DNA from: Methylobacterium oxalidis
GTDB taxonomy: Bacteria; Pseudomonadota; Alphaproteobacteria; Rhizobiales; Beijerinckiaceae
Assembly (NCBI RefSeq): GCF_007992195.1
Contig: NZ_BJZU01000012.1
Span: 1 to 47,066 of the forward strand
Reading direction: 5' to 3'
Length of the DNA stretch: 47,066 nt
In this document: one piece after another, positions 28,808 through 36,633 of the stretch
Layout: every line of letters starts with the position of its first letter
Position numbering within the stretch: the first letter of the stretch is position 1
Made by a program: the position numbers and the translations under genes
Notes under the pieces: generated by a model
Databases searched by the model: none
Told to the model about the DNA's origin: nothing
What the model saw: the letters and a program-made list of their open reading frames with translations, nothing else

Positions 28808-29671
28808 TTGCCCGAGACATCCTCTCCTTCCGCCCTGCGGCGCTTCACGGAGCTCCCGCCCCTGCGCGCCGAGGTGGCCGCGTGGCGGGCGGCGGGCGAG
28901 AGCGTCGTGCTGGTCCCGACCATGGGGGCGCTCCACGCGGGCCACCTCGCGCTCGTCGCCCGCGCCCGGGAGATCGGCCGCCGCGCGGTGGCGAGCATCT
29001 TCGTCAACCCGACCCAGTTCGGCCCGAACGAGGATTTCTCGCGCTACCCGCGGGACACGGAGGCCGATCTCCGCCTGCTCGCGGAAGCCGGCTGCGACGC
29101 CGCCTGGACGCCCTCCGTCGAGACCATGTACCCGCCCGGCTTCTCGACGCGGATCGAGGTCGAGGGCCTCACCGAGGGCTTGTGCGGGGTGTTCCGGCCC
29201 GGCCACTTCTCGGGCGTGGCGACCGTGGTGACGAAGCTCCTGAACCAGGTCCGGCCGGACGTGGCGCTGTTCGGCGAGAAGGATTTCCAGCAGCTTCAGG
29301 TGATCCGCCGGGCGGTGCGCGACCTCGACCTGCCGGTGGAGATCCGCGGCGTGCCGACCCTGCGCGAGCCGGACGGCCTCGCCCTCTCCTCCCGCAACCG
29401 CTACCTCGGCGCCGAGGAGCGTGCGCGCGCTCCGCGGCTCCACGCCGTGCTGGCGGAGATCGCCGCGGCGGCCCGCGGCGGGGCCGAGACGGAGCCGCTC
29501 GTCGCGCGCGGCCGCGCCGCGCTCGAGGCGGCCGGCTTCTCGCCCGTCCAGTACCTCGCGGTCTGCGACGCGGAGTCCCTCGCCCCCCTCGCCCGGGTGG
29601 ACCGGCCGGCGCGGGTTCTCGCGGCGGCCTATCTCGGCCGCACGCGGCTCATCGACAACGTGCCGGTGTGA
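28808..29671 (+). CDS. panC: Pantothenate synthetase
   Basis: Joins pantoate and beta-alanine with ATP to make pantothenate, the precursor of CoA (coaE also lies in this window). About 287 residues. ATP motif VPTMGALHAGH, then FVNPTQFGPNEDFSRYPR, FGEKDFQQLQVIRR and SRNRYL are all present. The start is unsettled: TTG at 28808 has GGAG ten bases upstream, while a GTG at 28775 would add 11 residues. It is convergent with the esterase gene, one base between stops. Confidence 0.95.
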   Translation: MPETSSPSALRRFTELPPLRAEVAAWRAAGESVVLVPTMGALHAGHLALVARAREIGRRAVASIFVNPTQFGPNEDFSRYPRDTEADLRLLAEAGCDAAWTPSVETMYPPGFSTRIEVEGLTEGLCGVFRPGHFSGVATVVTKLLNQVRPDVALFGEKDFQQLQVIRRAVRDLDLPVEIRGVPTLREPDGLALSSRNRYLGAEERARAPRLHAVLAEIAAAARGGAETEPLVARGRAALEAAGFSPVQYLAVCDAESLAPLARVDRPARVLAAAYLGRTRLIDNVPV

Positions 29672-29672
29672 G

Positions 29673-31052
29673 TCAGGCGTCCGCGGACCGGAGCGGGTGC
29701 TCGGCGAAGAAATCGAGCATGGCGCGGGAGGCGTCGGGGCCCTGCGGGTCCGTGTAGCTTCCGTCCGGCGAGCCGCCCGACCAGGCGTGGCCGAGGCCGC
29801 GCACCCGCCAGTCCTCCACCACGACGCGGCCGGCGGCGTCGGTGTATCGGGTGCGGGCGTAGCCGCGCCCGTCGCCCCGGAAGGAGCGGCTCTCCGCGCG
29901 CAATGCGCCGGCACCGGCCTGGGCCAGCACCTGGTCGGCGTTGCGCGGGCTGACCGTGCCGTCCTCGTCGCCGTGGAACACGATGGTGGGCACGCGCACG
30001 CCCTCGGCCGGGGCGCCGAAGCCCGTCGACGGGCTCTGTCCGGGCGCGCCGACCTGCATCGCCATCAGCGCCGAGGACAAATCCCGCGCGCAGCCCGCCG
30101 CGAGGCCCGAATGCACGCCGACCGCGGCGTAGAGGTCCGGGTAGGCCAGCGCGATGTTGGCCGCGGCGGCCCCGCCCGCCGAGAGACCGGCGATGTAGAC
30201 GCGCTTCGGGTCGATCCCGAACTCGGCCACCACCGCCCGGGTCAGACCGGCGATGATCGCCGCCTCGCCCGCCTCGCGGCCCTGGTCGCCCGGCTGGAAC
30301 CAGTTCCAGCAGCGCTGCCCGTTCGCCCGCGCGCTCTGGGCCGGGTAGGCGACGTAGATCCCGTCGGCCTCGGCCAGCGCGTTCATGTTGGTGCCGGCCG
30401 CAAAATCGTCCGGCGACTGCGTGCAGCCGTGCAGCATCACGACGAGCGACGGCGCGGCCGCCGGCCGGCTCGGGATGAAGAGCTTGTAGTCGCGCGCGCC
30501 GGCCCGGTCGGAGAAGGAGCGGGCCACGAACCGGCCCTCCCCGGCCTGCGGCGGACGGCTTGGCCGGGCACCGGGCAGCGGGCCCGGAGACAGGCCGGGC
30601 CCGCTGCCCGCGCCGTGGAGGCCCAGGCCGTTGAGCCCGATGCCGTTGAGCCCGACGCCGTTGAGCCCCTTCAGCACGGGCGCGACGCCGCGCCCGAGCC
30701 CGCGCAGGACCTCGCGCAGGCGCTCCGGTATGATCGCCGGATGGGTGCCGTCGCCGAGGAACTCGGCATCGACCCAACGGTCCGCATCGTTGGCGGGGCG
30801 CCGGCCCGGCCGGCCCTCGTCCGGGCGGGACGCCTCGTCCCCGCGGGGCGCGTCGGCGACGCGCTCGGCCATCAGGTCGATCGTCGGCGGCTCGATGGCC
30901 TCCGGCTGCGGCGGTCGGGCCGGGGCCGGGCGCTCGCGCAGGCTGCGCTGGATCAGGGCCGTCGCCTCGTCGAGGCGGCCGGCGCCCGTGAGCCGTGTGG
31001 CTTCCAGCATGTCGGCGAGACGCACCTGCATCCGGGCTGCGTGATCGGTCAT
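29673..31052 (-). CDS. PHB depolymerase-family esterase (extracellular PHB depolymerase type 1 fold)
   Basis: 459 residues. Alpha/beta hydrolase with VMLHGCTQSPDDFAAGTNM, the CWNWF segment, nucleophile Ser at about residue 290 in GLSAGGAAAANIA, FHGDEDGTVSP (acid) and GLGHAWSGG (histidine). This set defines the PHB-depolymerase/feruloyl-esterase family. No signal peptide is visible; the N-terminal 90 residues are helical (MTDHAARMQVRLADMLEATR), followed by a linker with L-N-G-x-G repeats. Substrate may be short-chain PHB or another polyester. The CopG-type regulator gene lies 73 bp upstream. Confidence 0.9.
   Translation of the reverse strand: MTDHAARMQVRLADMLEATRLTGAGRLDEATALIQRSLRERPAPARPPQPEAIEPPTIDLMAERVADAPRGDEASRPDEGRPGRRPANDADRWVDAEFLGDGTHPAIIPERLREVLRGLGRGVAPVLKGLNGVGLNGIGLNGLGLHGAGSGPGLSPGPLPGARPSRPPQAGEGRFVARSFSDRAGARDYKLFIPSRPAAAPSLVVMLHGCTQSPDDFAAGTNMNALAEADGIYVAYPAQSARANGQRCWNWFQPGDQGREAGEAAIIAGLTRAVVAEFGIDPKRVYIAGLSAGGAAAANIALAYPDLYAAVGVHSGLAAGCARDLSSALMAMQVGAPGQSPSTGFGAPAEGVRVPTIVFHGDEDGTVSPRNADQVLAQAGAGALRAESRSFRGDGRGYARTRYTDAAGRVVVEDWRVRGLGHAWSGGSPDGSYTDPQGPDASRAMLDFFAEHPLRSADA
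30613..30672. repeat. Four 15-bp coding repeats in the esterase gene
   Basis: Four head-to-tail units of CCGTTGAGCCCGATG-type sequence, the outer two diverged, encoding the L-N-G-x-G linker of the esterase. The length in multiples of three keeps the frame. They lie between the N-terminal helices and the catalytic domain. Confidence 0.85.
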
Positions 31053-31125
31053 GGGCTGGCTTTCGTGGGATCGGGGAAGGGCGGCGCGGGGGTCGAGCCT
31101 CGCGCCGGGCGAGTGCTGGCGGCGC

Positions 31126-31572
31126 TCAGCGCAGCCGGTCGGCGAGGGCGGCCCTCACGGCCGGGCTCGCCTGCAGGCTGCCCAGCACTTCGAGGGAGGC
31201 GATGGTCTCGCGGGCGAGATCGGGGGTGACATCGGACGCGATGCTGACGAGACCGAGCACGCGGATGTCGAGGGCGCGACCCGTGGCGCGCGCCTCCTCC
31301 AGCTCGGCGCGGTCGATCGACCGCAGCCCGAGCTCGACCTTCTTGCGGGCGACGGACTGGCGGGTGATCTCGGCGTGGCGGTCGATCTCGCGGCGGATCG
31401 CCGTGCGGATGAAGTCGGTCCGGTTGCCGTAGACGCCCTCGGCCACGAGGAGGTCGACGTGGCCGAGATCGACGCAGCCGAGGTTGATCGTGATCTTCTC
31501 GCTCTCGGCCGTGCGCGCGACCGGGCGCTGGCGGGGCATCAGATCGAGCATCGCTGTACCGAATCCATCCAT
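31126..31572 (-). CDS. CopG-type (ribbon-helix-helix) transcriptional regulator
   Basis: 148 residues. The segment SEKITINLGCVDLGHVDLLVAEGVYGNRTDFIRTAIRREIDRH (about 23-66) is an N-terminal ribbon-helix-helix pattern: a beta strand with alternating polar residues, then a helix and the NRTDFIRTAIR second helix. The rest is a charged helical region of unknown fold. The gene is followed by the esterase gene 73 bp downstream on the same strand, so it is probably its regulator. The start at 31572 overlaps a palindrome; an ATG at 31551 is possible. Confidence 0.82.
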   Translation of the reverse strand: MDGFGTAMLDLMPRQRPVARTAESEKITINLGCVDLGHVDLLVAEGVYGNRTDFIRTAIRREIDRHAEITRQSVARKKVELGLRSIDRAELEEARATGRALDIRVLGLVSIASDVTPDLARETIASLEVLGSLQASPAVRAALADRLR

Positions 31573-31574
31573 CG

Positions 31575-31592
31575 ACCATCCGTGTGGATGGT
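31575..31592. promoter_or_regulatory. Palindromic candidate operator upstream of the CopG-type regulator
   Basis: ACCATCC and GGATGGT are perfect 7-bp arms around GTGT. It overlaps the candidate -10 of the minus-strand promoter, TTGCAT (31619-31614), 18 bp, TATACC (31595-31590). Ribbon-helix-helix regulators commonly repress their own operon by binding such inverted repeats, so autorepression is likely but not shown. Confidence 0.6.
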
Positions 31593-31664
31593 ATATGGTC
31601 GGTATTTTGTGCGATGCAATAGATTATTTGATGCGGCGCAAAATCCGCGATCGCCGCGCGGCGG

Positions 31665-32390
31665 TCAGGCGCTGCCCTCCTCGCCAACGTAGTCGCGCCA
31701 GATGGCGTTGGCACCGAGGCCCGCGAGGAAGGCCTCGTGCCGGCTCCGCTCCTCCGGGGTGAGGCGGGAGCGCATCGTGCGCACGCCGACCGGCACCGGC
31801 TCGCCGCCCTCCTCCGCGACGGCCACCGCCTCCTGCACCTCCGCCACGCCGAGGCCGAGGCTCGTCTGCTTGCCGCCGAGGAGCTCGATGTAGACTTCGG
31901 CGAGGATCTGCGCGTCGAGGAGCGCGCCGTGCTTGGTGCGCCGCGTCGTGTCGATGCCGTAGCGGTTGCACAGGGCGTCGAGGTTGTTGGCCGCGCCCGG
32001 ATGCTTGCGGCGGGCCATGATCAGGGTGTCGACGACAGCCTCGAGGTCGATGGCCGGCGGGGCGGCTGCGCCGAGGCGCGCGAACTCGGCGTTGAGGAAG
32101 CCGACGTCGAAGGGCGCGTTGTGGATCACGAGGCGCGCGTCGCCGCAGAAGGTGCGGAACGCGTCCACCACGTCGGCGAAGAGGGGCTTGTCGGCGAGGA
32201 ACGCGTCGGAGAGGCCGTGCACCGCGAAGGCGCCCTCGGACACCGCCCGCTGCGGGTTGATGTACTGGTGGAAGGTGCGGCCGGTCTGGATGTGGTTCAC
32301 GAGCTCGACGCAGCCGATCTCGATGAGCCGGTCGCCGCCCTTGGCGTCGGTGCCGGTGGTCTCGGTGTCGAGGACGATCTCGCGCAGCAT
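31665..32390 (-). CDS. dnaQ: DNA polymerase III epsilon subunit (3'-5' exonuclease)
   Basis: 241 residues. Proofreading exonuclease of the replicative polymerase. The Exo motifs are DTETTG (Exo I) near the N-terminus, HNAPFDVGFLNAEF (Exo II) and KHGALLDAQILAEVY (Exo III, His and Asp). A C-terminal tail of about 65 residues is expected to bind the alpha subunit. The ATG at 32390 has AGGA upstream; an ATG at 32408 overlaps the stop of the preceding short ORF (ATGA) and would add six residues. Part of the aroE-coaE-dnaQ run. Confidence 0.95.
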   Translation of the reverse strand: MLREIVLDTETTGTDAKGGDRLIEIGCVELVNHIQTGRTFHQYINPQRAVSEGAFAVHGLSDAFLADKPLFADVVDAFRTFCGDARLVIHNAPFDVGFLNAEFARLGAAAPPAIDLEAVVDTLIMARRKHPGAANNLDALCNRYGIDTTRRTKHGALLDAQILAEVYIELLGGKQTSLGLGVAEVQEAVAVAEEGGEPVPVGVRTMRSRLTPEERSRHEAFLAGLGANAIWRDYVGEEGSA

Positions 32391-32404
32391 GGGGGGTCCT
32401 GAGG

Positions 32405-32542
32405 TCATCCCGGTTCGGTCCGTCCCTCCAGGTTTAGAACCAACTCCTTACCGAAGGCACGCTCAAGCAGGCTCGAGGGTTCGGGGATCGGATCCCCATT
32501 CGCCCGGGCACGCTCGATCCGGTCCTCGATCGCCGCGTTCAC
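32405..32542 (-). CDS. Possible 45-codon ORF resembling the middle of a HicB-like antitoxin
   Basis: Reading on from coaE: the GTG start overlaps the coaE stop by 4 bp (GTGA), and its TGA overlaps an ATG of dnaQ (ATGA). The peptide is [19 protein letters not shown] followed by [16 protein letters not shown] and so on. The segment (A)[23 protein letters not shown] strongly recalls the linker between the two parts of HicB/HicB-like antitoxins. The N-terminal RNase H-like part is missing, so it may be a remnant or a short linker gene. Codon third positions are less GC-rich than in coaE. No toxin gene is adjacent. Confidence 0.4.
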   Translation of the reverse strand: MNAAIEDRIERARANGDPIPEPSSLLERAFGKELVLNLEGRTEPG

Positions 32543-33162
32543 GACGTTGTGCCCTGCGCGATCTGGGCGACGATCCGCTCCACCTCGGCCCGCGCGTGCG
32601 CGAAGCCGAGGCTCGTATCGACCACGAACCGGGCCCGCGCCCGCTTCTCGGCGTCGGGCATCTGCTTGGCCAGGATCGCTGCGAGATCCGCCTCGGTCAG
32701 GCCGGGGCGGGCCAGGACGCGGGCGCGCTGCACCTCCGGCGGGGCGGTGACCACGAGCACGGCGTCGCAGCGCGCCTCGGCGCCCGTCTCGTAGAGGAGG
32801 GGGATGTCGAGGAGGACGAGGGGCGCGCCGGCGTTCCGGCGCAGGAACGCGGCCTCGGCCTCCCGCACCAGCGGGTGCACGATGCCCTCCAGGCGGGCGA
32901 GGCGCTGCGGATCCCCGAGCACCGCCGCCCGCAGGGCCGCCCGGTCGACGGCGCCGTCCGGCCCGACCGTGCCCGGGAAGGCCGCGGCGATCGGGGCGCC
33001 GGCCGCGCCGCCCGCTCCGTAGAGCGCGTGGACCGCCGCGTCCGCGTCGTGGACCGGCACGCCGCACGCGGCGAACATCGCGGCGGTGGCGGACTTGCCC
33101 ATGCCGATCGAGCCGGTGAGGCCGAGCACGAAGGGCCGGGGGCGGGGGGCTTGCGCGCTCAT
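32539..33162 (-). CDS. coaE: Dephospho-CoA kinase
   Basis: Final step of CoA synthesis. 207 residues with P-loop [14 protein letters not shown] at the N-terminus, [33 protein letters not shown] and the C-terminal [15 protein letters not shown] segment, all usual for CoaE. The start overlaps the aroE stop by 4 bp (ATGA), so the two are coupled. Confidence 0.97.
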   Translation of the reverse strand: MSAQAPRPRPFVLGLTGSIGMGKSATAAMFAACGVPVHDADAAVHALYGAGGAAGAPIAAAFPGTVGPDGAVDRAALRAAVLGDPQRLARLEGIVHPLVREAEAAFLRRNAGAPLVLLDIPLLYETGAEARCDAVLVVTAPPEVQRARVLARPGLTEADLAAILAKQMPDAEKRARARFVVDTSLGFAHARAEVERIVAQIAQGTTS

Positions 33163-33998
33163 GCCGGCCGCAGGTCCGCGACGATGCGGGCGCGCAGATC
33201 CTCGGTGACGGCGGGCCGCAGCCCGAACCAGGCGGCGAAGCCCGGCACCGCCTGGTGGAGCAGCATGCCGAGGCCGTCGACCGCGGCGAGGCCCCGGGCG
33301 CGGGCGGCGGCCAGCAGCGGCGTCTCCAGGGGCGCATAGACGATGTCGGCCACGGCCGCCCGGCCGGGGAGGGGGCCGAGGTCGAGCGCGAGCGGCGGGT
33401 GGCCTGCCATGCCGAGCGAGGTCGTGTTCACGAGGAGTCCCGTCCCGGGCAGGAGGTCCGGCAGCGCGTCCCAGGCGACGGCCCGGGCGACGCCCGGCGC
33501 CAGCGCGACGAGGGCGGCGGCGCGCTCCGGCGTCCGGTTGGCGATCAGGATGCGCCCGAGGCCCCGCTCGGCGAGGCCGACCACGACGGCGCGCGCCGCG
33601 CCGCCCGCGCCGAGCACCAGGGCGCTGCCGCCCGTCCGCTCCGGCCAGTCCGCCCCGAGGCTCTGGTCGAGATGGGCGATGAAGCCCGGCGCGTCGGTGT
33701 TGTCGCCCAGAACCCGGCCGTCCGGGCCGACCACGAGGGTGTTGACGGCGCCGATCCGCTCGGCCCGCGGCGTCAGGACGTCGGCGAGGCGGAAGGCCGC
33801 CTCCTTGTGGGGGATCGTGACGTTGCCGCCGGCGTAGCCGGAGCCGGGCAAGGCGCGCACGAAATCGGCGAAGGCGTCGGGGGCCACGTCGAGGCGCTCG
33901 TAGCTGCCCGCGATGCCGTGGACGCCGAGCCAGTGGTTGTGGATCAGCGGCGAGCGCGAGTGGGCGATCGGGTGGCCGACGACGAACGCGCGCTTCAT
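33159..33998 (-). CDS. aroE: Shikimate dehydrogenase (NADP+)
   Basis: Reduces 3-dehydroshikimate in aromatic amino acid synthesis. 279 residues. Shikimate-binding N-terminus [12 protein letters not shown]; catalytic Lys and Asn region [15 protein letters not shown]-binding [11 protein letters not shown] and [10 protein letters not shown]-terminal VNTTSLGM and [10 protein letters not shown]. First of the aroE-coaE-(short ORF)-dnaQ run; the CDF exporter gene ends 46 bp upstream. Confidence 0.97.
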   Translation of the reverse strand: MKRAFVVGHPIAHSRSPLIHNHWLGVHGIAGSYERLDVAPDAFADFVRALPGSGYAGGNVTIPHKEAAFRLADVLTPRAERIGAVNTLVVGPDGRVLGDNTDAPGFIAHLDQSLGADWPERTGGSALVLGAGGAARAVVVGLAERGLGRILIANRTPERAAALVALAPGVARAVAWDALPDLLPGTGLLVNTTSLGMAGHPPLALDLGPLPGRAAVADIVYAPLETPLLAAARARGLAAVDGLGMLLHQAVPGFAAWFGLRPAVTEDLRARIVADLRPA

Positions 33999-34044
33999 GC
34001 TGGACCGTGCAGGTTGCAGGGGCGGGGAGAGGTCCGAGGGGGTA

Positions 34045-35076
34045 TCACACCCCGCAATCCTGCGCGATCAGGCAGGGCGGGCCACCCGCCTCCTCGATCT
34101 GCAGGGTCGCGTGGGCGATGCCGAAGCGGGCGCGGAGCTCGCCCGCGACCTCGCGCAGGAAGCCGTTGCCGGGGTGGCCCTCCGCCATGACGAGATGGGC
34201 GGTCAGGGCCACCTCGGTGGTGCTCATCGGCCAGATGTGGAGGTCGTGCAGGCCCGCGACCCCGGGTTGCCCGCGCAGGTACGCCGAGACCCGCTCCGGC
34301 TCGATGCCGGGGGGCACCGCCGACAGCGCCATGCCGACGCTCTCGGTGAGCAGGCCCCAGGTCGCCCAGACGATCAGGCCGGCGATGCCGAGGCTGACGA
34401 GAGGGTCGATCCAGACGAGGCCGGTGAGCCAGATCAGGAGGCCCGCGGCGACGACGCCGGCCGAGACGGCGGCGTCGGCGGCCATGTGCAGGAAGGCGCC
34501 GCGGATGTTGATGTCGCCCTTGGCGCCGGCCGCGAAGAGCCAGGCGGTGAGCCCGTTCACGAGGATGCCGATGCCCGCCACCACCATGACGGTGACGCCC
34601 GCCACGGGCTCGGGATGGACGAGGCGCACCAGCGCTTCCCACAGGATCGCCCCCGTGGCGACGAGGAGGAAGACGGCGTTGAACAGGGCCGCGAGGATCG
34701 AGGAGCCGCGCAACCCGTAGGTGTAGCGGGCGCTCGCCCGCCGCTTCACCAGGACGGAGGCGATCCAGGCGACGAGGAGGCCGAGAACGTCCGACAGGTT
34801 GTGCCCGGCATCGGCCACCAGGGACATGGCGTTGGCCGCGAAACCGTAGCCCGCCTCCACCACGACGAAGGCCGCGTTGAGGCCGATGCCGATGGCGAAG
34901 GCCCGCCCGAAGCTTCTCGGCGCGTGGCCGTGGCCGTGGCCGCCGTGACCGTGCCCATGCCCGTGATCGTGGCCGTGATCGCGATCATGGTGGTGATCGC
35001 GATCACGATTCGCGTCATCGGGACCGTGATGGTCGCGCGTCACGGGAGTCGGGGCGTCGTGCGGGTGTCCGGTCAC
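34045..35076 (-). CDS. Cation diffusion facilitator metal exporter (CzcD/ZitB-like)
   Basis: 343 residues. Exports Zn or related divalent metals by proton antiport. The first about 50 residues are extremely rich in H, D and G (HDHGHGHGHGGHGHGH), a probable metal buffer. Six membrane helices follow; metal sites are in DAGHNLSDVLG (helix 2) and HMAADAAVS (helix 5). The C-terminal domain contains HDLHIWPMSTTEVALTAHL. It stands between maf and aroE, which in Caulobacter are adjacent, so it looks like an insertion in an ancestral cluster. Confidence 0.95.
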   Translation of the reverse strand: MTGHPHDAPTPVTRDHHGPDDANRDRDHHHDRDHGHDHGHGHGHGGHGHGHAPRSFGRAFAIGIGLNAAFVVVEAGYGFAANAMSLVADAGHNLSDVLGLLVAWIASVLVKRRASARYTYGLRGSSILAALFNAVFLLVATGAILWEALVRLVHPEPVAGVTVMVVAGIGILVNGLTAWLFAAGAKGDINIRGAFLHMAADAAVSAGVVAAGLLIWLTGLVWIDPLVSLGIAGLIVWATWGLLTESVGMALSAVPPGIEPERVSAYLRGQPGVAGLHDLHIWPMSTTEVALTAHLVMAEGHPGNGFLREVAGELRARFGIAHATLQIEEAGGPPCLIAQDCGV

Positions 35077-35105
35077 GTCCGCGGTCCTCGTGGCCTCGGG
35101 AGCCG

Positions 35106-35147
35106 CCTCACAGGCCGAGCCTCATAGGCCTCACCTCACAGGCCGAG
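35106..35147. repeat. Three 14-bp repeats at the 3' end of maf
   Basis: Two identical CCTCACAGGCCGAG units at 35106-35119 and 35134-35147 flank a diverged CCTCATAGGCCTCA copy. The last unit contains the maf stop codon and its last residues, so the others appear to be duplications of the gene end. Confidence 0.6.
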
Positions 35148-35759
35148 GCAGCCGCGCGCGCGCAGGCGCGCGAGCAGGGGCAGCAGCGGCAGGCCGAGGA
35201 TCGTGCTGTGGTCGCCCGCGATCTCCGCGAACAGATGGATGCCGAGGCCCTCGAGCTGGTAGGCGCCGACGCTCGCGGTCACGCAGCGCTCGCCGGCCAG
35301 CTCCACATAGGCCGCGATCGCCGCCGCATCGAGGGGCCGGAGCGTCAGGCGGGCGGTCTCGACGAAGCTCTCGGCGACGACGCCGCGAGCGCCGATCGCC
35401 ACGGCGGCGTGGAGCGCGTGGGTGCGGCCGGAGAGGCGCGCGAGCTGGGCGCGGGCGGCCGCGGCGTCGGCCGGCTTGTGGAAGACCTCGCCGTCGAGGT
35501 CGAGCACCTGGTCGGCACCGACCACGACCCGGTCCGGGTGGCGGGCGGCGACCGCGGCGCATTTCGCCGCGGCGAGGCGCCGGGCGAGGTCGGGCGGCGG
35601 CAGGCCGGCGGCCTCCGCCTCGACGGCGCGCTCGTCGACGCCGGGGCTCTGCGTCTCGACGGGCAGGGCGGCGGCCGCGAGAAGCAGGCGCCGCGTCGGG
35701 CTCGTCGAGGCGAGGAGGAGCGGGGCCGGGGCGATCCAGGCAGTGGAGGCGGAATCCAT
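35136..35759 (-). CDS. maf: Maf-like nucleoside triphosphate pyrophosphatase
   Basis: 207 residues. Cleaves non-canonical nucleoside triphosphates to monophosphates. The N-terminal LLASTSPTRRLLL, the SPGVDERAVEAEA segment, VVVGADQVLDLDGEVFHKP and SVGAYQLEGLG are the family signatures. The ASTSPTRRL signature and the lysine-rich HKP loop are intact. It starts at ATG 35759 in front of an isolated small gene. Part of the origin-flanking cluster. Confidence 0.95.
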   Translation of the reverse strand: MDSASTAWIAPAPLLLASTSPTRRLLLAAAALPVETQSPGVDERAVEAEAAGLPPPDLARRLAAAKCAAVAARHPDRVVVGADQVLDLDGEVFHKPADAAAARAQLARLSGRTHALHAAVAIGARGVVAESFVETARLTLRPLDAAAIAAYVELAGERCVTASVGAYQLEGLGIHLFAEIAGDHSTILGLPLLPLLARLRARGCLGL

Positions 35760-35807
35760 CGCGCCTTGAGTGTCACCGATCGGGCCGGTCCCGCAAGCCC
35801 GAGGCGC

Positions 35808-36098
35808 TCAGGCGGCCCGGTGCGGGCCCGCGTCGGCCTCCAGAGCCGCCGCGAGCGCCTGGCGCGCCGCCTCGATGTCGGCCGCGCCGCCGCTCGCCTG
35901 CGCCAGGAGGAGCCGGTTGTAGACCGCGAGCCAGCCCGCGTGCGAGCGGATCAGCGGCAGGCGCTCGCGCTCGACCGCGCGGCGGGCCTCGGTGACGTCG
36001 CGCAGCGCGGCCGGGAAGCCGCCGCAGCCGTGGGTGGGAACCGCCTGCCGGAAGGGAAGGTCGCGGCCTGACGCCGCGTCGTTCAGGATCGGGCTCAT
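35808..36098 (-). CDS. Small protein of unknown function
   Basis: 96 residues with AGGAG nine bases before the ATG. The middle is helical (EARRAVERERLPLIRSHAGWLAVYNRLLLAQ), and the C-terminal AADIEAARQALAAALEAD is another helix. There is no membrane segment. I recognise no family. It is 48 bp upstream of maf on the same strand, so it may be the first gene of that transcription unit. Confidence 0.55.
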   Translation of the reverse strand: MSPILNDAASGRDLPFRQAVPTHGCGGFPAALRDVTEARRAVERERLPLIRSHAGWLAVYNRLLLAQASGGAADIEAARQALAAALEADAGPHRAA

Positions 36099-36339
36099 CG
36101 GAGAGGCTCCTGCTCGTGTCGGTCCGGGACGTGGTCGGGGCCGAATATGGCCGCGCCGTGGCTGACGTCCCGGGGCCGCCGGCCCCACCGTTAGGGGCGT
36201 GCGGCCGCGCACGGCCACATCATTTGTGAGCCGGGCGGGCCGGGCCCGCCGCCGACCTGTGCCGGATGGGGCACAGGCGCGGGGATTGAGCGGCCGCCGC
36301 GTTGACGCCGGATGAGGGCGGCGTGCTAACCGTACGGCG

Positions 36340-36512
36340 ACGGTTCCCCTTGAGGGATCAAAAGGGAACGCGGTGAGGGGCTCGCCCCGAGGCCGCGGCT
36401 GCCCCCGCAACTGTGAGCGGCGAGCCTTCCACCACCTGCGTCACTGGATGGGCCTCATCCGGGAAGACGGTGAGAGGGCAGCGACCCGCGAGCCAGGAGA
36501 CCTGCCGTCAGC
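36340..36512 (+). ncRNA. Cobalamin riboswitch
   Basis: Classic B12 aptamer elements in order: GGTTCCC and GGGAACGCGGTG around 36341-36374, the GCCCCCGCAACTGTGAGCGG core at 36401-36420, CACTGG at 36442-36447, GGGAAGACGG at 36461-36470 and the B12 box AGCCAGGAGACCTGCC at 36491-36506. A hairpin with a 7-bp stem (TGCCGGG 36532-36538, CCCGGCA 36547-36553) follows and may be the expression platform. It lies upstream of the TonB-dependent receptor on the same strand, so cobalamin probably turns that gene off. Confidence 0.95.
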
Positions 36513-36633
36513 CGTGGTCACACGCGGAGCGTGCCGGGCGGGGTGTCCCGGCAGGTGTCGAGCCGCGCGCCACGGCGCGCGGGCCGGCCTCGTCCGCGGT
36601 GACGTGCCACTGCCGTCGCCCGAGGCCCCCTCC

